Below, in pieces: positions 18,355-26,350 of a stretch of DNA of 64,000 nucleotides. Below the pieces are notes generated by a model, which made no database searches, was not told the origin of the DNA, and saw nothing but the letters and a program-made list of their open reading frames with translations. Position 1 is the first letter of the stretch; the number at the start of each line of letters is the position of its first letter. This stretch comes from Pseudomonas sp. KNUC1026. GTDB lineage: Bacteria; Pseudomonadota; Gammaproteobacteria; Pseudomonadales; Pseudomonadaceae. Position numbers and translations under genes: made by a program. The DNA lies in assembly GCF_021650705.1 (NCBI RefSeq), contig NZ_CP087138.1, positions 4,890,501-4,954,500 on the forward strand, read 5' to 3'.

Positions 18355-20020
18355 GGGCGGCCTCCAGCAGGATGCGGCCACTGGAGCAGGGGGCGCCGGC
18401 ACGGGTGAAGGCGAAGTGCAGCTTGCCGCGCGGCTCGTCGAAACGCAGCACCAGGTCGAGGGTGTCGCCGGGGCGCACCAGTTGCTGGAACTTGAGCACT
18501 TCCATGCCGGCGAAGCGCGGCGGCAGGGCCAGCAGCGCATGGCCCAGGCGCTGGGCCCAATCCACCTGGACCACGCCCGGCAGGATCGGCGCGGTGGGGA
18601 AGTGGCCGCTGAAACAGGCAAGGTCCAGCGGCACCCGCACGCGGAGCTGCCACTGGCCCTCGTCCTGATGCTGGCTCAGCACCTCCGGCGCGCGTGGGCG
18701 CTGCGCCAGCAGCAGCGCATCGAGTGTGGCCTGTGGCAGTTTGCCCTGGCTGTTCAGCGGCAATTGGCTGAGCAGGCGCCAGCGGCGCGGCAGGGCGATC
18801 GGTTCACAGTGCTCGGCAAGGTGCGTGCGCAGTTGCGCCAGCATCGCCTTGCGGCCCAGGCCCCGCAGGGCCTGCACGCCTTGCTCGGTGGGTACCAGCA
18901 GCGCGCCGAGGCTGGCACGGCCGGCCTGCACCATGCCCAGCCGGCAGTCTTGCACCCACGGGTGGGTGGCCAGGGCCTGTTCGAGCATGGGCAGGGAAAT
19001 ACGTTTTTCTTCGAGCTTGACGATGCGGTCGAGCCGGCCGAGCAAATGCAGCCGGCCTTGAGCGTCGAGCTCCGCGGCGTCCTGGGTGTGCTCGACGTGC
19101 CCATCGGGCAGATAAGGCGAGCGCACTTGCAGGGCGCCAAGCTCGCCCAGGTTCAGCTCCACACCCGCAAAGGGTTGCCACCAGGGTGTGCCCTGGCGCC
19201 AGGCGATGCCGCCGGTTTCGGAGCTGCCGAGGATTTCGGCAGGCCATTGGCCCAACCGTTCGGCCAGGCTCGCGGCGGCATCGGCGGGCAGGGCGCCACC
19301 GGAGGAGAACACCTTGCGCACGCCGCGCAGCGCAGGCCAGTCCAGGTTGTCGCCCATGCGCTTGAGCAGGGCGGGGCTCGCGACCCAGGCAAATTCAGGC
19401 TGCTCGCGGCTGGCCTGTTGCAGGTCTTCACTGAATGGCAGTTGCCGGCGCACGCCCGCGCGCCCGGCGCACAAAGGCCACAACACGCGGAACAGCAGCC
19501 CGTAGATGTGCTGGGTCGCAACACTGCCGATGATCAAAGCGTTGCCCAGTTCGGAGCCCCACAGTTGCTCCAGCGCACGCACTTCGTTGGCCAATTGCGG
19601 CAACGCCTTGTCGATGCGCTTGGGCTCGCCACTGGAGCCGGAGGTGCACAGGCTCAGGCGGCAGGCCTCCAGGCACAGCGGTGCAGCGGCCAACGGCTCG
19701 GCAGGCGGCAGCGGCTCGCTGGCACTGGTGAGCCACAGGTCGGCTTCGTTTGCCCAGCGCTGGCGGGTCTGCGGTTGCAGGTCGGGGGGCAGCAGCACGC
19801 TGGCGCCTGCGCGCCAGGCGGCGAACAGGGCAATGGACAACTGCGCGGCGTCTTCCAGATACAGCGCCACGCAGCGAGTGCCGCGGGCGTGCAGGGCGCC
19901 GGCCAGCGCCAGCACTTGCTGTTGCCATTGCGCGTGATCCAGCGCTGGGGCCAGGGCGACCGGCCGGCCAGGGTGGCCTTGCAGCAGCAGGTCGCGAGTT
20001 TCGATCCAGGGCTGGGTCAT
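18347..20020 (-). CDS. apeH: AMP-dependent acyl ligase fused to a hotdog dehydratase (ApeH-ApeI)
   Basis: A 557-residue two-domain protein. The N-terminal part (about 1-435) is an ANL adenylating enzyme with the P-loop-like motif LCTSGSSGEPKRI, EILGSSETGGIAW and LHLLGRLDRIVKLEEKRIS hinge. The C-terminal part (about 445-557) is a FabA/FabZ-like hotdog domain with FSGHFPTAPILPGVVQVDW, the dehydratase His-containing motif. In characterised APE clusters these are separate proteins, ApeH (aryl starter activation onto ACP) and ApeI (dehydratase). The ATG at 20020 overlaps the stop of the upstream membrane protein by four bases. Confidence 0.9.
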   Translation of the reverse strand: MTQPWIETRDLLLQGHPGRPVALAPALDHAQWQQQVLALAGALHARGTRCVALYLEDAAQLSIALFAAWRAGASVLLPPDLQPQTRQRWANEADLWLTSASEPLPPAEPLAAAPLCLEACRLSLCTSGSSGEPKRIDKALPQLANEVRALEQLWGSELGNALIIGSVATQHIYGLLFRVLWPLCAGRAGVRRQLPFSEDLQQASREQPEFAWVASPALLKRMGDNLDWPALRGVRKVFSSGGALPADAAASLAERLGQWPAEILGSSETGGIAWRQGTPWWQPFAGVELNLGELGALQVRSPYLPDGHVEHTQDAAELDAQGRLHLLGRLDRIVKLEEKRISLPMLEQALATHPWVQDCRLGMVQAGRASLGALLVPTEQGVQALRGLGRKAMLAQLRTHLAEHCEPIALPRRWRLLSQLPLNSQGKLPQATLDALLLAQRPRAPEVLSQHQDEGQWQLRVRVPLDLACFSGHFPTAPILPGVVQVDWAQRLGHALLALPPRFAGMEVLKFQQLVRPGDTLDLVLRFDEPRGKLHFAFTRAGAPCSSGRILLEAAHA

Positions 20021-20552
20021 GCGGCAGCTCTCACTCGGCGGCGCACCAGCCACTCACCGGCGAACAGTGCGCCCATCAACAGGTAGGCGATCAGCCCGGT
20101 GTACAGCGTCCACCAGGCCAGCGGCGCCCAAAGCGTCAAGGCTGAGGTGATCAGGCCGTTGACGAGAAAAACAGGCACCACACCCAGGTGACCCGGCGGG
20201 TATAACGCACCGCGCGCGGCGGCAGCTCAGGCTCGCTCAGGCGGGCCAGGCGTTCGGCAATGGGCATGCCGCGCAGCAGGCTGGCGCCGAAAACGGCCAG
20301 CAACGCGCCGCTGAGCAGCACTGGGTACCAGCGCAACAGCTGGGCGTTACCCGCCAGCGCCAGCACCGCGCAGAACAGCAGCGCCGCAGCGGCCAGCCAG
20401 CGGTTGCCGCCGCCGCTCAGCGCGCGGCCCAGCCAGAGCGCGCCCAGCAGCAGCGCGAACTGCCACGGGGCGATGCGACCTTCGCCGAAATGCACAGCCA
20501 GCGGGTAAAGCAACCCGGCCAGCACCAGCGCGGCACCGATCAGGCGGCTCAT
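20017..20552 (-). CDS. Four-to-five-helix membrane protein, COG4648/ApeG-type (frameshifted)
   Basis: Integral membrane protein of about 178 residues seen in most APE clusters at this position; function unknown. The N-terminal frame shows three to four helices and reads to VTWVWCLFFSSTA; the remaining expected part (LVNGLITSALTLWAPLAWW... ending RRRVRAAA) is in the next frame. The break at 20164-20168 is TTTTTCTCGTC, one C short of TTTTTCCTCGTC. The corrected stop overlaps the ligase start (ATGA), which supports the corrected frame. Confidence 0.82.
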
Positions 20553-20803
20553 GCGGCGGCAGTGATCATGCGGTGCACGGCCTCGACCACATCGCCTACG
20601 GTACGCACGGCCTTGAAGTCTTCGGCGGCGATTTTCTTGCCGGTCTGGCGCTTGATGTGATCGATCAGGTCGATCGCATCGATGCTGTCGATTTCCAGGT
20701 CCTGATACAGGTTGGCGTCAAGCGTAACGCGCTCGGGCTCGATCTCGAACAGGTCGACCAGCGCCGCCTTGAGCGTCTCGAAAATGTCTTCACGGGTTTG
20801 CAT
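20549..20803 (-). CDS. apeF: Acyl carrier protein (ApeF-type)
   Basis: An 84-residue acidic carrier protein with the phosphopantetheine site LEIDSIDAIDLIDHI (Ser near residue 50). It is the second of two ACPs in tandem, ten bases after the first. One ACP probably carries the growing polyene and the other a starter or the finished chain; which does which cannot be read here. The start overlaps the stop of the next upstream reading only by spacing, with its own ribosome-binding site. Confidence 0.92.
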   Translation of the reverse strand: MQTREDIFETLKAALVDLFEIEPERVTLDANLYQDLEIDSIDAIDLIDHIKRQTGKKIAAEDFKAVRTVGDVVEAVHRMITAAA

Positions 20804-20812
20804 GGTGCGGCC

Positions 20813-21073
20813 TCAGGCTGCTTGCCTGGCGGTCACGAAAGCCGCCAGGCTCGCCACGTTGTTGAAATGGTCACGGGTGCCCTTGTCGTCGGCATCGATC
20901 TTGATGCCATAGCGCTTCTGGATGGCCAGGCCCAGCTCCAGCGCGTCGACCGAATCCAGGCCCAGGCCTTCGCCGAACAGGGTCAGCTCGTCGCCGATGT
21001 CCTGCACGGTAATGTCTTCAAGGCCCAGAGCCTCGATGATCAACAGTTTGATCTCAGTGTTCAGTTCGCTCAT
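20813..21073 (-). CDS. apeE: Acyl carrier protein (ApeE-type)
   Basis: An 86-residue acyl carrier protein with the attachment motif GLGLDSVDALELGLAI (Ser near residue 40). It overlaps the end of the acyltransferase gene by 20 bases. In studied APE systems the ACP in this position interacts with the ApeI dehydratase and carries the extending chain; that assignment is by gene order only. Confidence 0.92.
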   Translation of the reverse strand: MSELNTEIKLLIIEALGLEDITVQDIGDELTLFGEGLGLDSVDALELGLAIQKRYGIKIDADDKGTRDHFNNVASLAAFVTARQAA

Positions 21074-21863
21074 CCAGCGCGAGCTCCTTCAGAAAATAGT
21101 GGTGCAAATGATCGTTTAGCAGCCGTGAGGCCTTGGGCGGCGGGCCCAGGGCTGCGAAGTCGGCAGGGTATATATCGGCCCCGACGTGCAAACTGAAATG
21201 CACGCGACGCGTGGGGATGCGATACCAGGGCTCGGCCTTGGTGAGTGTGGTTGGGGCCACGCGAATGGTCACCGGGGTGATCACGCGCGCGCCGCGCAGG
21301 GCGATGGCTGCCGCGCCCCGGTGAAATTGCGGGGCCTCGCCCGGCGTGGTGCGGGTGCCTTCGGGGAAGATGATCAGCGTTTGGCCGCCTTGAAGCGCCC
21401 CGACGGCGGTGTCGAGCATGTCCAGGCTGCCGTCGTTGCTGATGTATTGCGCAGAACGAACCGGGCCGTGAGTGCAGGGGTGGTCCCACAGGCTTTTCTT
21501 GACCACGCAGTTGGCTTCGCGCATCAGCCCGATCAGGAACACCACGTCGATCAGCGAGGGGTGGTTGGCGATGACCATCTGCCCTGGCTGGCCAAGGCGC
21601 TCGGCACCTGCCACTTCGAACGTCAGCACGCCGCTGCGCTGCATGAAGCGCACGAACAGCCAGAACAGCCGGCTGATGGTGCGGCGCGCCCGGCGGCGCC
21701 TGGCAACCGCATCACCCGGCAGGCACGCCAGCAGCGGGAATATCAGCAGGCGCAGGCACAGCCCGCCGAGGCCAAACAGCAGAAAGCTCACCGCTGTGGC
21801 GAGCAGGCGCAGGTAGAAGTGGTCGCCGCGGCGCCCGTTCAATGCGTTCGCCGCCAGTTCCAT
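21054..21863 (-). CDS. PlsC-like 1-acylglycerol-3-phosphate acyltransferase
   Basis: A 269-residue lysophospholipid acyltransferase. Catalytic H-x4-D is seen in ANHPSLIDVVF near residue 105, and the acceptor motif IIFPEGTRTTPGE near residue 170. An N-terminal hydrophobic helix pair (LLATAVSFLLFGLGGLCLRLLIFPLLACL) anchors it in the inner membrane. It corresponds to the acyltransferase that follows the chain-length factor in APE clusters (ApeD position). The ATG at 21863 (MELAANALNG) is inside the end of apeC, overlapping by 25 bases. Confidence 0.88.
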   Translation of the reverse strand: MELAANALNGRRGDHFYLRLLATAVSFLLFGLGGLCLRLLIFPLLACLPGDAVARRRRARRTISRLFWLFVRFMQRSGVLTFEVAGAERLGQPGQMVIANHPSLIDVVFLIGLMREANCVVKKSLWDHPCTHGPVRSAQYISNDGSLDMLDTAVGALQGGQTLIIFPEGTRTTPGEAPQFHRGAAAIALRGARVITPVTIRVAPTTLTKAEPWYRIPTRRVHFSLHVGADIYPADFAALGPPPKASRLLNDHLHHYFLKELALDERTEH

Positions 21864-22588
21864 GCTCGATGCTTCCAGCAATGACGCAAATGGGTTTTGC
21901 CGTTGGCCAGTGCACTGGCAAGGCTCAACGCGTGCGGGGTGTCGCAGGGCTCCCCGCCCTGGCCAAGGCTCAATTGCCAGGTGCTGCCTGGGGTGACCAG
22001 CAGGCCTACGGCATAGGGAAATGGCACATCGCTCACCAGCTCGGCGTACGGGGCCGGCGGTGTTTCTTCGGCTACCACCACCAGCACGGCCGGAGCACCT
22101 TCCGCCAGCAGCGCGCAGGCCTCGACCAGGCCATGCTCCAGGCCATCGCCCTGAGCGGAGAGGGCCGACATCTCGCAGGTTTGCCCGCGCAGGATCGACC
22201 ACAGGCCGATCACCGCGTTATGCACCGACAGGCTGAAGTGCGTAGGCGACAAGGGTTCGCCCTTGGCGAGTTCGGTGAGTAATTCGAAAGTGCGCGGGGT
22301 TTCACCATGGCGTGAAACGAAAATGAACGGCAGGCGGTCATAACCTTCTGCCATAGGCCAGGCCACGTGGAACGCCATACGCGCCAGGCGGCTCAGGCGG
22401 CGGCGCTGCAGAGCGGGCAGGAAGGAGACGTCCGGGGCACAATCGCTCGACGCGTCGGGCCGCGAGGCGGTGCTCCAGCGTTGCCAGGCCTGCGCCGACG
22501 TAACGCCCGGGGCCCAGGCTCGCCAATGCGCGATATCGAATGTGAACACGTGAGTTCGATCCCGCCCTCTGTGGGGCTTCCAGTCCAT
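21839..22588 (-). CDS. apeC: Ketosynthase chain-length factor-like protein (ApeC-type)
   Basis: A roughly 249-residue protein of the short ketoacyl-synthase_2 family (N-terminal half of a KS fold), the proposed chain-length factor partner of ApeO. It starts its conserved region with FDIAHWRAWAPG, followed by FLPALQRRRLSRLARMAF and LSPTHFSLSVHNAVIGLWSI; there is no active-site Cys, consistent with a non-catalytic partner. First gene of the APE operon. The start is uncertain: ATG 22588 is listed, GTG 22549 (directly before FTFDIAHW) and GTG 22621 are possible. Confidence 0.82.
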   Translation of the reverse strand: MDWKPHRGRDRTHVFTFDIAHWRAWAPGVTSAQAWQRWSTASRPDASSDCAPDVSFLPALQRRRLSRLARMAFHVAWPMAEGYDRLPFIFVSRHGETPRTFELLTELAKGEPLSPTHFSLSVHNAVIGLWSILRGQTCEMSALSAQGDGLEHGLVEACALLAEGAPAVLVVVAEETPPAPYAELVSDVPFPYAVGLLVTPGSTWQLSLGQGGEPCDTPHALSLASALANGKTHLRHCWKHRAWNWRRTH

Positions 22589-22780
22589 GGTGACGCTTCG
22601 GGGATGCTGCGCGCGGGGCACGGCAAGGCGCAGGCGGCGCCATTATCCCGGTGACCCGAGTGTGTAGCAAATTGTGGTTACATTTTTCTCAAGGCATTAC
22701 TCGATCAGTTCGCCCGCCCGGTGAGGCGTCGGCCCGAAAAACCGGAGTTCACCTGGCTTTGCCCGGGGAAATTTATCCGA

Positions 22781-22801
22781 CGGACGTTATACATATGTCC
22801 G
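22781..22801. promoter_or_regulatory. Inverted repeat upstream of parA
   Basis: CGGAC and GTCCG arms (22781-22785 and 22797-22801) flank an AT-rich centre that itself contains the palindrome ACATATGT (22791-22798). The site lies 50 bases before the parA start, in the 262-base gap shared with the divergent APE operon; it could be an operator for either unit. The rest of that gap holds no gene that I can support. A small stem, GGCTG/CAGCC (22819-22833), lies just before the AGGAGG site of parA. Confidence 0.35.
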
Positions 22802-22850
22802 GGTTTTGCATAAGCTTTGGCTGGCAAACAGCCATAACAGGAGGTAAGGG

Positions 22851-23621
22851 ATGCGTCGGGTGGTTTTCAATCAGAAAGGTGGTGTGGGCAAATCGAGCAT
22901 TGCCTGCAACCTCGCAGCGGTGAGTGCCAGCGAAGGCTACCGCACGCTGCTGATCGACCTGGATGCGCAGGCCAACTCCACGCAATACCTCACCGGCCTC
23001 ACCGGCAACGACATCCCGATGGGCATCGCGGACTTTTTCAAGAATACCCTCAGCGGCGGTGTGGCCAAGAAAAACCAGGTCGATATCTACGAAACACCGT
23101 TCGACAATTTGCACGTGATCACGGCCACGCCGGAGCTTGCCGAGCTACAGCCCAAGCTTGAGGCAAAGCACAAGATCAACAAGCTCGGCAAACTGCTCGA
23201 TGCGTTGGATGAGGACTACGAGCGGATCTACATTGACACCCCGCCGGCCCTCAATTTTTACGCAGTTTCGGCGCTGATAGCTGCTGATCGAGTATTGATC
23301 CCGTTCGACTGTGACAGCTTTTCGCGCCAGGCACTGTACGGCCTGATGGCGGAGCTCGAGGAGCTCAAGGAAGACCACAACGAGCGGCTGGAAGTTGAAG
23401 GGATTGTGGTTAACCAGTTCCAGCCTCGCGCAGCGCTGCCTCAGCAGATGCTGCAGCAGTTGCTCGACGAGGGCTTGCCAGTGCTGCCGGTGTACCTGAA
23501 CAGCTCGGTGAAAATGCGCGAATCCCATGAGGCGAGCCTGCCACTGGTGTACCTCGACCCCAAGCACAAGCTCACTCAGCAGTTCGTGGCATTGCATGAC
23601 TTGCTGGAAGGGCGCGGGTGA
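22851..23621 (+). CDS. Orphan ParA-family ATPase
   Basis: A 256-residue ParA/MinD-superfamily ATPase with the deviant Walker A KGGVGKS (residues 9-15), a switch I-like DLDAQANST and a Walker B-type IYIDTPPAL. It dimerises on ATP and usually positions DNA or protein cargo. No ParB gene, parS repeats or plasmid genes are next to it, so it is an orphan; a chemotaxis, polar-localisation or cargo-positioning role is as likely as partitioning. A very strong AGGAGG site stands 6-7 bases before the ATG. Confidence 0.88.
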   Translation: MRRVVFNQKGGVGKSSIACNLAAVSASEGYRTLLIDLDAQANSTQYLTGLTGNDIPMGIADFFKNTLSGGVAKKNQVDIYETPFDNLHVITATPELAELQPKLEAKHKINKLGKLLDALDEDYERIYIDTPPALNFYAVSALIAADRVLIPFDCDSFSRQALYGLMAELEELKEDHNERLEVEGIVVNQFQPRAALPQQMLQQLLDEGLPVLPVYLNSSVKMRESHEASLPLVYLDPKHKLTQQFVALHDLLEGRG

Positions 23622-23701
23622 GGGCGCCTGTTTTCGGATAAGCAACGCTGATAATCCGATCACTTTTGCCCGTTGGACCCCCTTGCAAGCGCAGCGATAG
23701 G

Positions 23702-23726
23702 CTTTCCTCATTCAATCTGAGGAAAG
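23702..23726 (+). promoter_or_regulatory. Hairpin enclosing the ribosome-binding site of the citrate synthase-like gene
   Basis: Perfect 9-bp inverted repeat, CTTTCCTCA at 23702-23710 and TGAGGAAAG at 23718-23726, with a 7-base loop, ending six bases before the ATG at 23733. The right arm is the purine-rich Shine-Dalgarno segment. In mRNA the site would be paired; in DNA it could equally be a dyad operator for the adjacent LysR regulator. Confidence 0.5.
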
Positions 23727-23732
23727 GCTGCG

Positions 23733-24842
23733 ATGAGCGACGCACTGTATTCACCGAGCTTGGAAGGGGTGGTGGTTGGCCAGACGGCTATCTCGGATGT
23801 CGATGGCGCCCAAGGGCGGCTGAGTTATCGCGGGGTCGCAATCGACGAGCTGGCCAAATGGCCCTATCTGGATGTCGCCTTGTTGGTCATCACGGGCAAG
23901 CGAGCACCGGCCGCGCAAATCGAAGCCTGGAACACCTGGATGCTGGGCCACTGCCAGCTGTCGCCTCGCGAGCGTAGCTGGCTCGAACTGCTGCCGCCGA
24001 GCCTGCATACCATGGAGGTGTTGCAGTCGGCGGCTCCCGCGCTTGCTGCCCAGGTGCTGCAACCGCCTGCCGGGATCGAAGCAGACCCGGACCTGTTGCG
24101 TGGTCTGTTCATCGCCGCCAAGTTACCGGCTTTTCTGGCAGCCAAGTACCGCCAGGACCAAAAGCTTGTTCTCGTCGAGCAGCAGGAAGGCAGCTCGTTG
24201 AATGAGCGCTTTCTGTTCTTGCTTCACGGCAGCCTGCCGACGGCTGAGCAAGTACGCGCGCTGGACACTGTCCAGATTCTGCAACTGGAACACAGCTACA
24301 ACGCCGGCACGTTTGCCGGGCGCGTCTGCGCCAGCACGAACGCCCCCATCGCCTCTTCGATCTCTGCATCGATCGGGACGCTGTTCGGTAACTTGCATGG
24401 CGGTGCTGATGAGGCAGTAATGGGCATGGCCAAGCGCATTGGCCGGCTGGATAACGTGAAGCCCTATATCGACCAGTTGCTGGGTGAAAAGGGCAAAGTG
24501 ATGGGCATGGGGCACCGCGAGTACAAACGCCTGGACCCGCGTGCTGCGATCCTCAAACCGATGGCCGAAGCGCTCTGCCACGATGCCGCAGCGCGGGATA
24601 ACTTCGAGCTGCTCAAGGAAATCGAGCGTTATTCCAGGGAGCGTTTTCTGAAAAAGGGCAAGGATATCTGGGCGAACCTTGAGTTCTACAAAGGCGCAGT
24701 GTTCGAGGCGTTGGGTATTGCGCCGGCTTATTACACCGGCGTGTTCGCCTGCTCGCGGGTGTTCGGGTATGTCGCGCACTTCATGGAGTTCAGGCCAGTG
24801 CGCAAATTGATCCGCCCTCGCGCACAGTACAGGCCGCAGTGA
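23733..24842 (+). CDS. Citrate synthase-fold protein with Glu at the catalytic Asp position
   Basis: A 369-residue type I-length citrate/2-methylcitrate synthase homologue. The first catalytic His is kept in GNLHGGADE (H222), the second in MGMGHREYKRLDPRA (H261), and the acid-binding LIRPRAQY arginine is at the C-terminus. The usual third residue, Asp in NVDFY, is Glu here (NLEFYKG, E317). It may be a low-activity or altered-specificity condensing enzyme. The neighbouring LysR gene, in the same direction 51 bases downstream, probably belongs with it. It is distinct from the main gltA, which is not in this window. Confidence 0.85.
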   Translation: MSDALYSPSLEGVVVGQTAISDVDGAQGRLSYRGVAIDELAKWPYLDVALLVITGKRAPAAQIEAWNTWMLGHCQLSPRERSWLELLPPSLHTMEVLQSAAPALAAQVLQPPAGIEADPDLLRGLFIAAKLPAFLAAKYRQDQKLVLVEQQEGSSLNERFLFLLHGSLPTAEQVRALDTVQILQLEHSYNAGTFAGRVCASTNAPIASSISASIGTLFGNLHGGADEAVMGMAKRIGRLDNVKPYIDQLLGEKGKVMGMGHREYKRLDPRAAILKPMAEALCHDAAARDNFELLKEIERYSRERFLKKGKDIWANLEFYKGAVFEALGIAPAYYTGVFACSRVFGYVAHFMEFRPVRKLIRPRAQYRPQ

Positions 24843-24893
24843 GGCAGCCTGATAGACTCGCCGCCCAGGCACCGCCTGCACAAGGACTCGGGG

Positions 24894-25787
24894 ATGGCGA
24901 TCAACTTCAAGATAGATGAGCTTCGCGCGTTTCGATTGGTGGTGGATAACCGCGCTTTCGGAAAAGCGGCGACGCAGCTGAACCTGTCGCAGTCAGCGGT
25001 GAGCCAGAAAATCTCTTCATTGGAGGAGAGAATCGGCACGCTGCTGTTGGACCGTAACAGCCGATGCGCGCCGACCGAGGCGGGCAAGATCGTCTACAAA
25101 TATGCCGTGTCCATCGACGCCTCGGTACAGGGCGCGGAGGCTGAGCTGGCGCATGCGTTGAACGAGCAGAAGCCATGGTTGAAGGTCGCGATCGCAAGCA
25201 GCTCGCCCAAGCCCATGATGCTTGAGCCCCTCTACGCCACGCTCCGGCAGCACCCTGATCTGAACGTAGGCATCCGCACGATCCCTGGGCGAGAAGTCAT
25301 CTACGCGATCATCGATGAGTCTTACGACGTGGGCTTTGGTCCGTTCCAGAAGAACATGGGGCGGTTCCTGACGGTGCCGATGTATCGTGAGAACCGGTTT
25401 CTGGTGGCCAGCCGCGGCCATCCGCATCTGGAGGCGCTGGCCAGCGGCAATGTGCCAATTCTCAAGCAGTGTTCATTGGTATCGACCTACCTGGACAAGA
25501 CCGAGGATCGGCCCTATCCGGAGAAAATCCGGTTTTTCTTCAAGAATGTCTGGGAGGTGAACGACACCGACATGCGTTCGCAGATCATGGATCAAGGCCT
25601 GGCGGTGGGTTATGTGAGCGATGAAGTGCTTTCGGGCCCGGTGGGCGAACATTTCGTGCGGCTTGAGCGATACGACTTCTATCACCTGGTTCGCGAGGGT
25701 GGAGTGTTCCATTTGCGCGACCGGCTGTTGCCGGTGGTGACGCAGCGCCTGATCGAGCGGCTGACGCTCTCCCGGCGAGAGGAATAG
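24894..25787 (+). CDS. LysR-family transcriptional regulator
   Basis: A 297-residue LysR regulator with N-terminal helix-turn-helix (LNLSQSAVSQKISSLEERIG near residues 30-50) and a diverged effector domain containing FGPFQKNMGRFLTVPMYRENRFLVAS. It follows the citrate synthase-like gene on the same strand, unlike the usual divergent layout, so it may control the pair as an autoregulated unit. Effector unknown. Start ATG has a GGGGATGG context with a weak GGA upstream. Confidence 0.92.
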   Translation: MAINFKIDELRAFRLVVDNRAFGKAATQLNLSQSAVSQKISSLEERIGTLLLDRNSRCAPTEAGKIVYKYAVSIDASVQGAEAELAHALNEQKPWLKVAIASSSPKPMMLEPLYATLRQHPDLNVGIRTIPGREVIYAIIDESYDVGFGPFQKNMGRFLTVPMYRENRFLVASRGHPHLEALASGNVPILKQCSLVSTYLDKTEDRPYPEKIRFFFKNVWEVNDTDMRSQIMDQGLAVGYVSDEVLSGPVGEHFVRLERYDFYHLVREGGVFHLRDRLLPVVTQRLIERLTLSRREE

Positions 25788-25804
25788 GCGTTTTCAGGCA
25801 CCCC

Positions 25805-25862
25805 GTCGCCCGGCGAGCCGGCCTCCCACGAGGGCAATGGGCGGGCGGCTTGCCGCGCAACG
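25805..25862. repeat. REP palindrome pair
   Basis: Inverted REP arms at 25805-25829 (GTCGCCCGGCGAGCCGG...) and 25839-25862 (GGGCGGGCGGCTTGCCGCGC...), filling the gap between the convergent LysR and cadR genes. Confidence 0.8.
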
Positions 25863-25874
25863 TACGGGCTTACG

Positions 25875-26324
25875 CTAGTGCCCATGCGCCCGCCCCACAT
25901 GCGAATGCTCCACATCCGGCGCCACCACCGCGCCGTTTTCCTCAAGGCGCCGCAGGATGCCGCAGGCCTCGCTCGCCGAGGGCGCGTCACAGCGATGGCG
26001 CAGCTCCACCAGCTGGCTTTCCAGCGCCTGTAAGCCCTGGATCCGCGCGCGCACATGCTGGATGTGCTCGTCCACCAACGCATTGACCTGCTCGCACGGG
26101 TCGATGCGGCTGTCGCGCAGGTCCAGCAGGCTGCGGATTTCGTCGAGGGTCATGTCCAGCACCCGGCAATTGCGGATGAACGTCAGCCGTTCGGCGTGGC
26201 TCAGGGTGTATTGCCGGTAGTTGCCTTCGCTGCGCGCAGGTGGCGGCAGCAAGCCTTCGCGCTCGTAGTAGCGAATGGTCTCGACCTGGCAGTCGGTGGC
26301 TTTGGCCAGTTCACCGATCTTCAT
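25875..26324 (-). CDS. cadR: MerR-family Cd(II)/Pb(II)-responsive regulator CadR
   Basis: A 149-residue MerR-type metal sensor. The N-terminal winged helix (MKIGELAKATDCQVETIRYYEREGLLP) is followed by a dimerisation helix and a C-terminal metal site: Cys in DPCEQVN near residue 77, Cys in HRCDAPSASEAC and the His-rich tail DVEHSHVGRAHGH, a hallmark of P. putida CadR. It binds the dyad in the 19-bp spacer of the divergent cadA promoter, bending it on metal binding to turn transcription on. Start is the ATG giving MKIGE; longer frames upstream run into the promoter. Confidence 0.95.
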   Translation of the reverse strand: MKIGELAKATDCQVETIRYYEREGLLPPPARSEGNYRQYTLSHAERLTFIRNCRVLDMTLDEIRSLLDLRDSRIDPCEQVNALVDEHIQHVRARIQGLQALESQLVELRHRCDAPSASEACGILRRLEENGAVVAPDVEHSHVGRAHGH

Positions 26325-26350
26325 GGCAACCTCGGGAGTGGATAAGGGAC

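Noticed and set aside
22622..22730. Strong sigma-70 or sigma-54 promoter for the APE operon
   Set aside because: A TTGAGA element is present on the minus strand but no well-spaced -10 follows, and no GG-N10-GC element was found.
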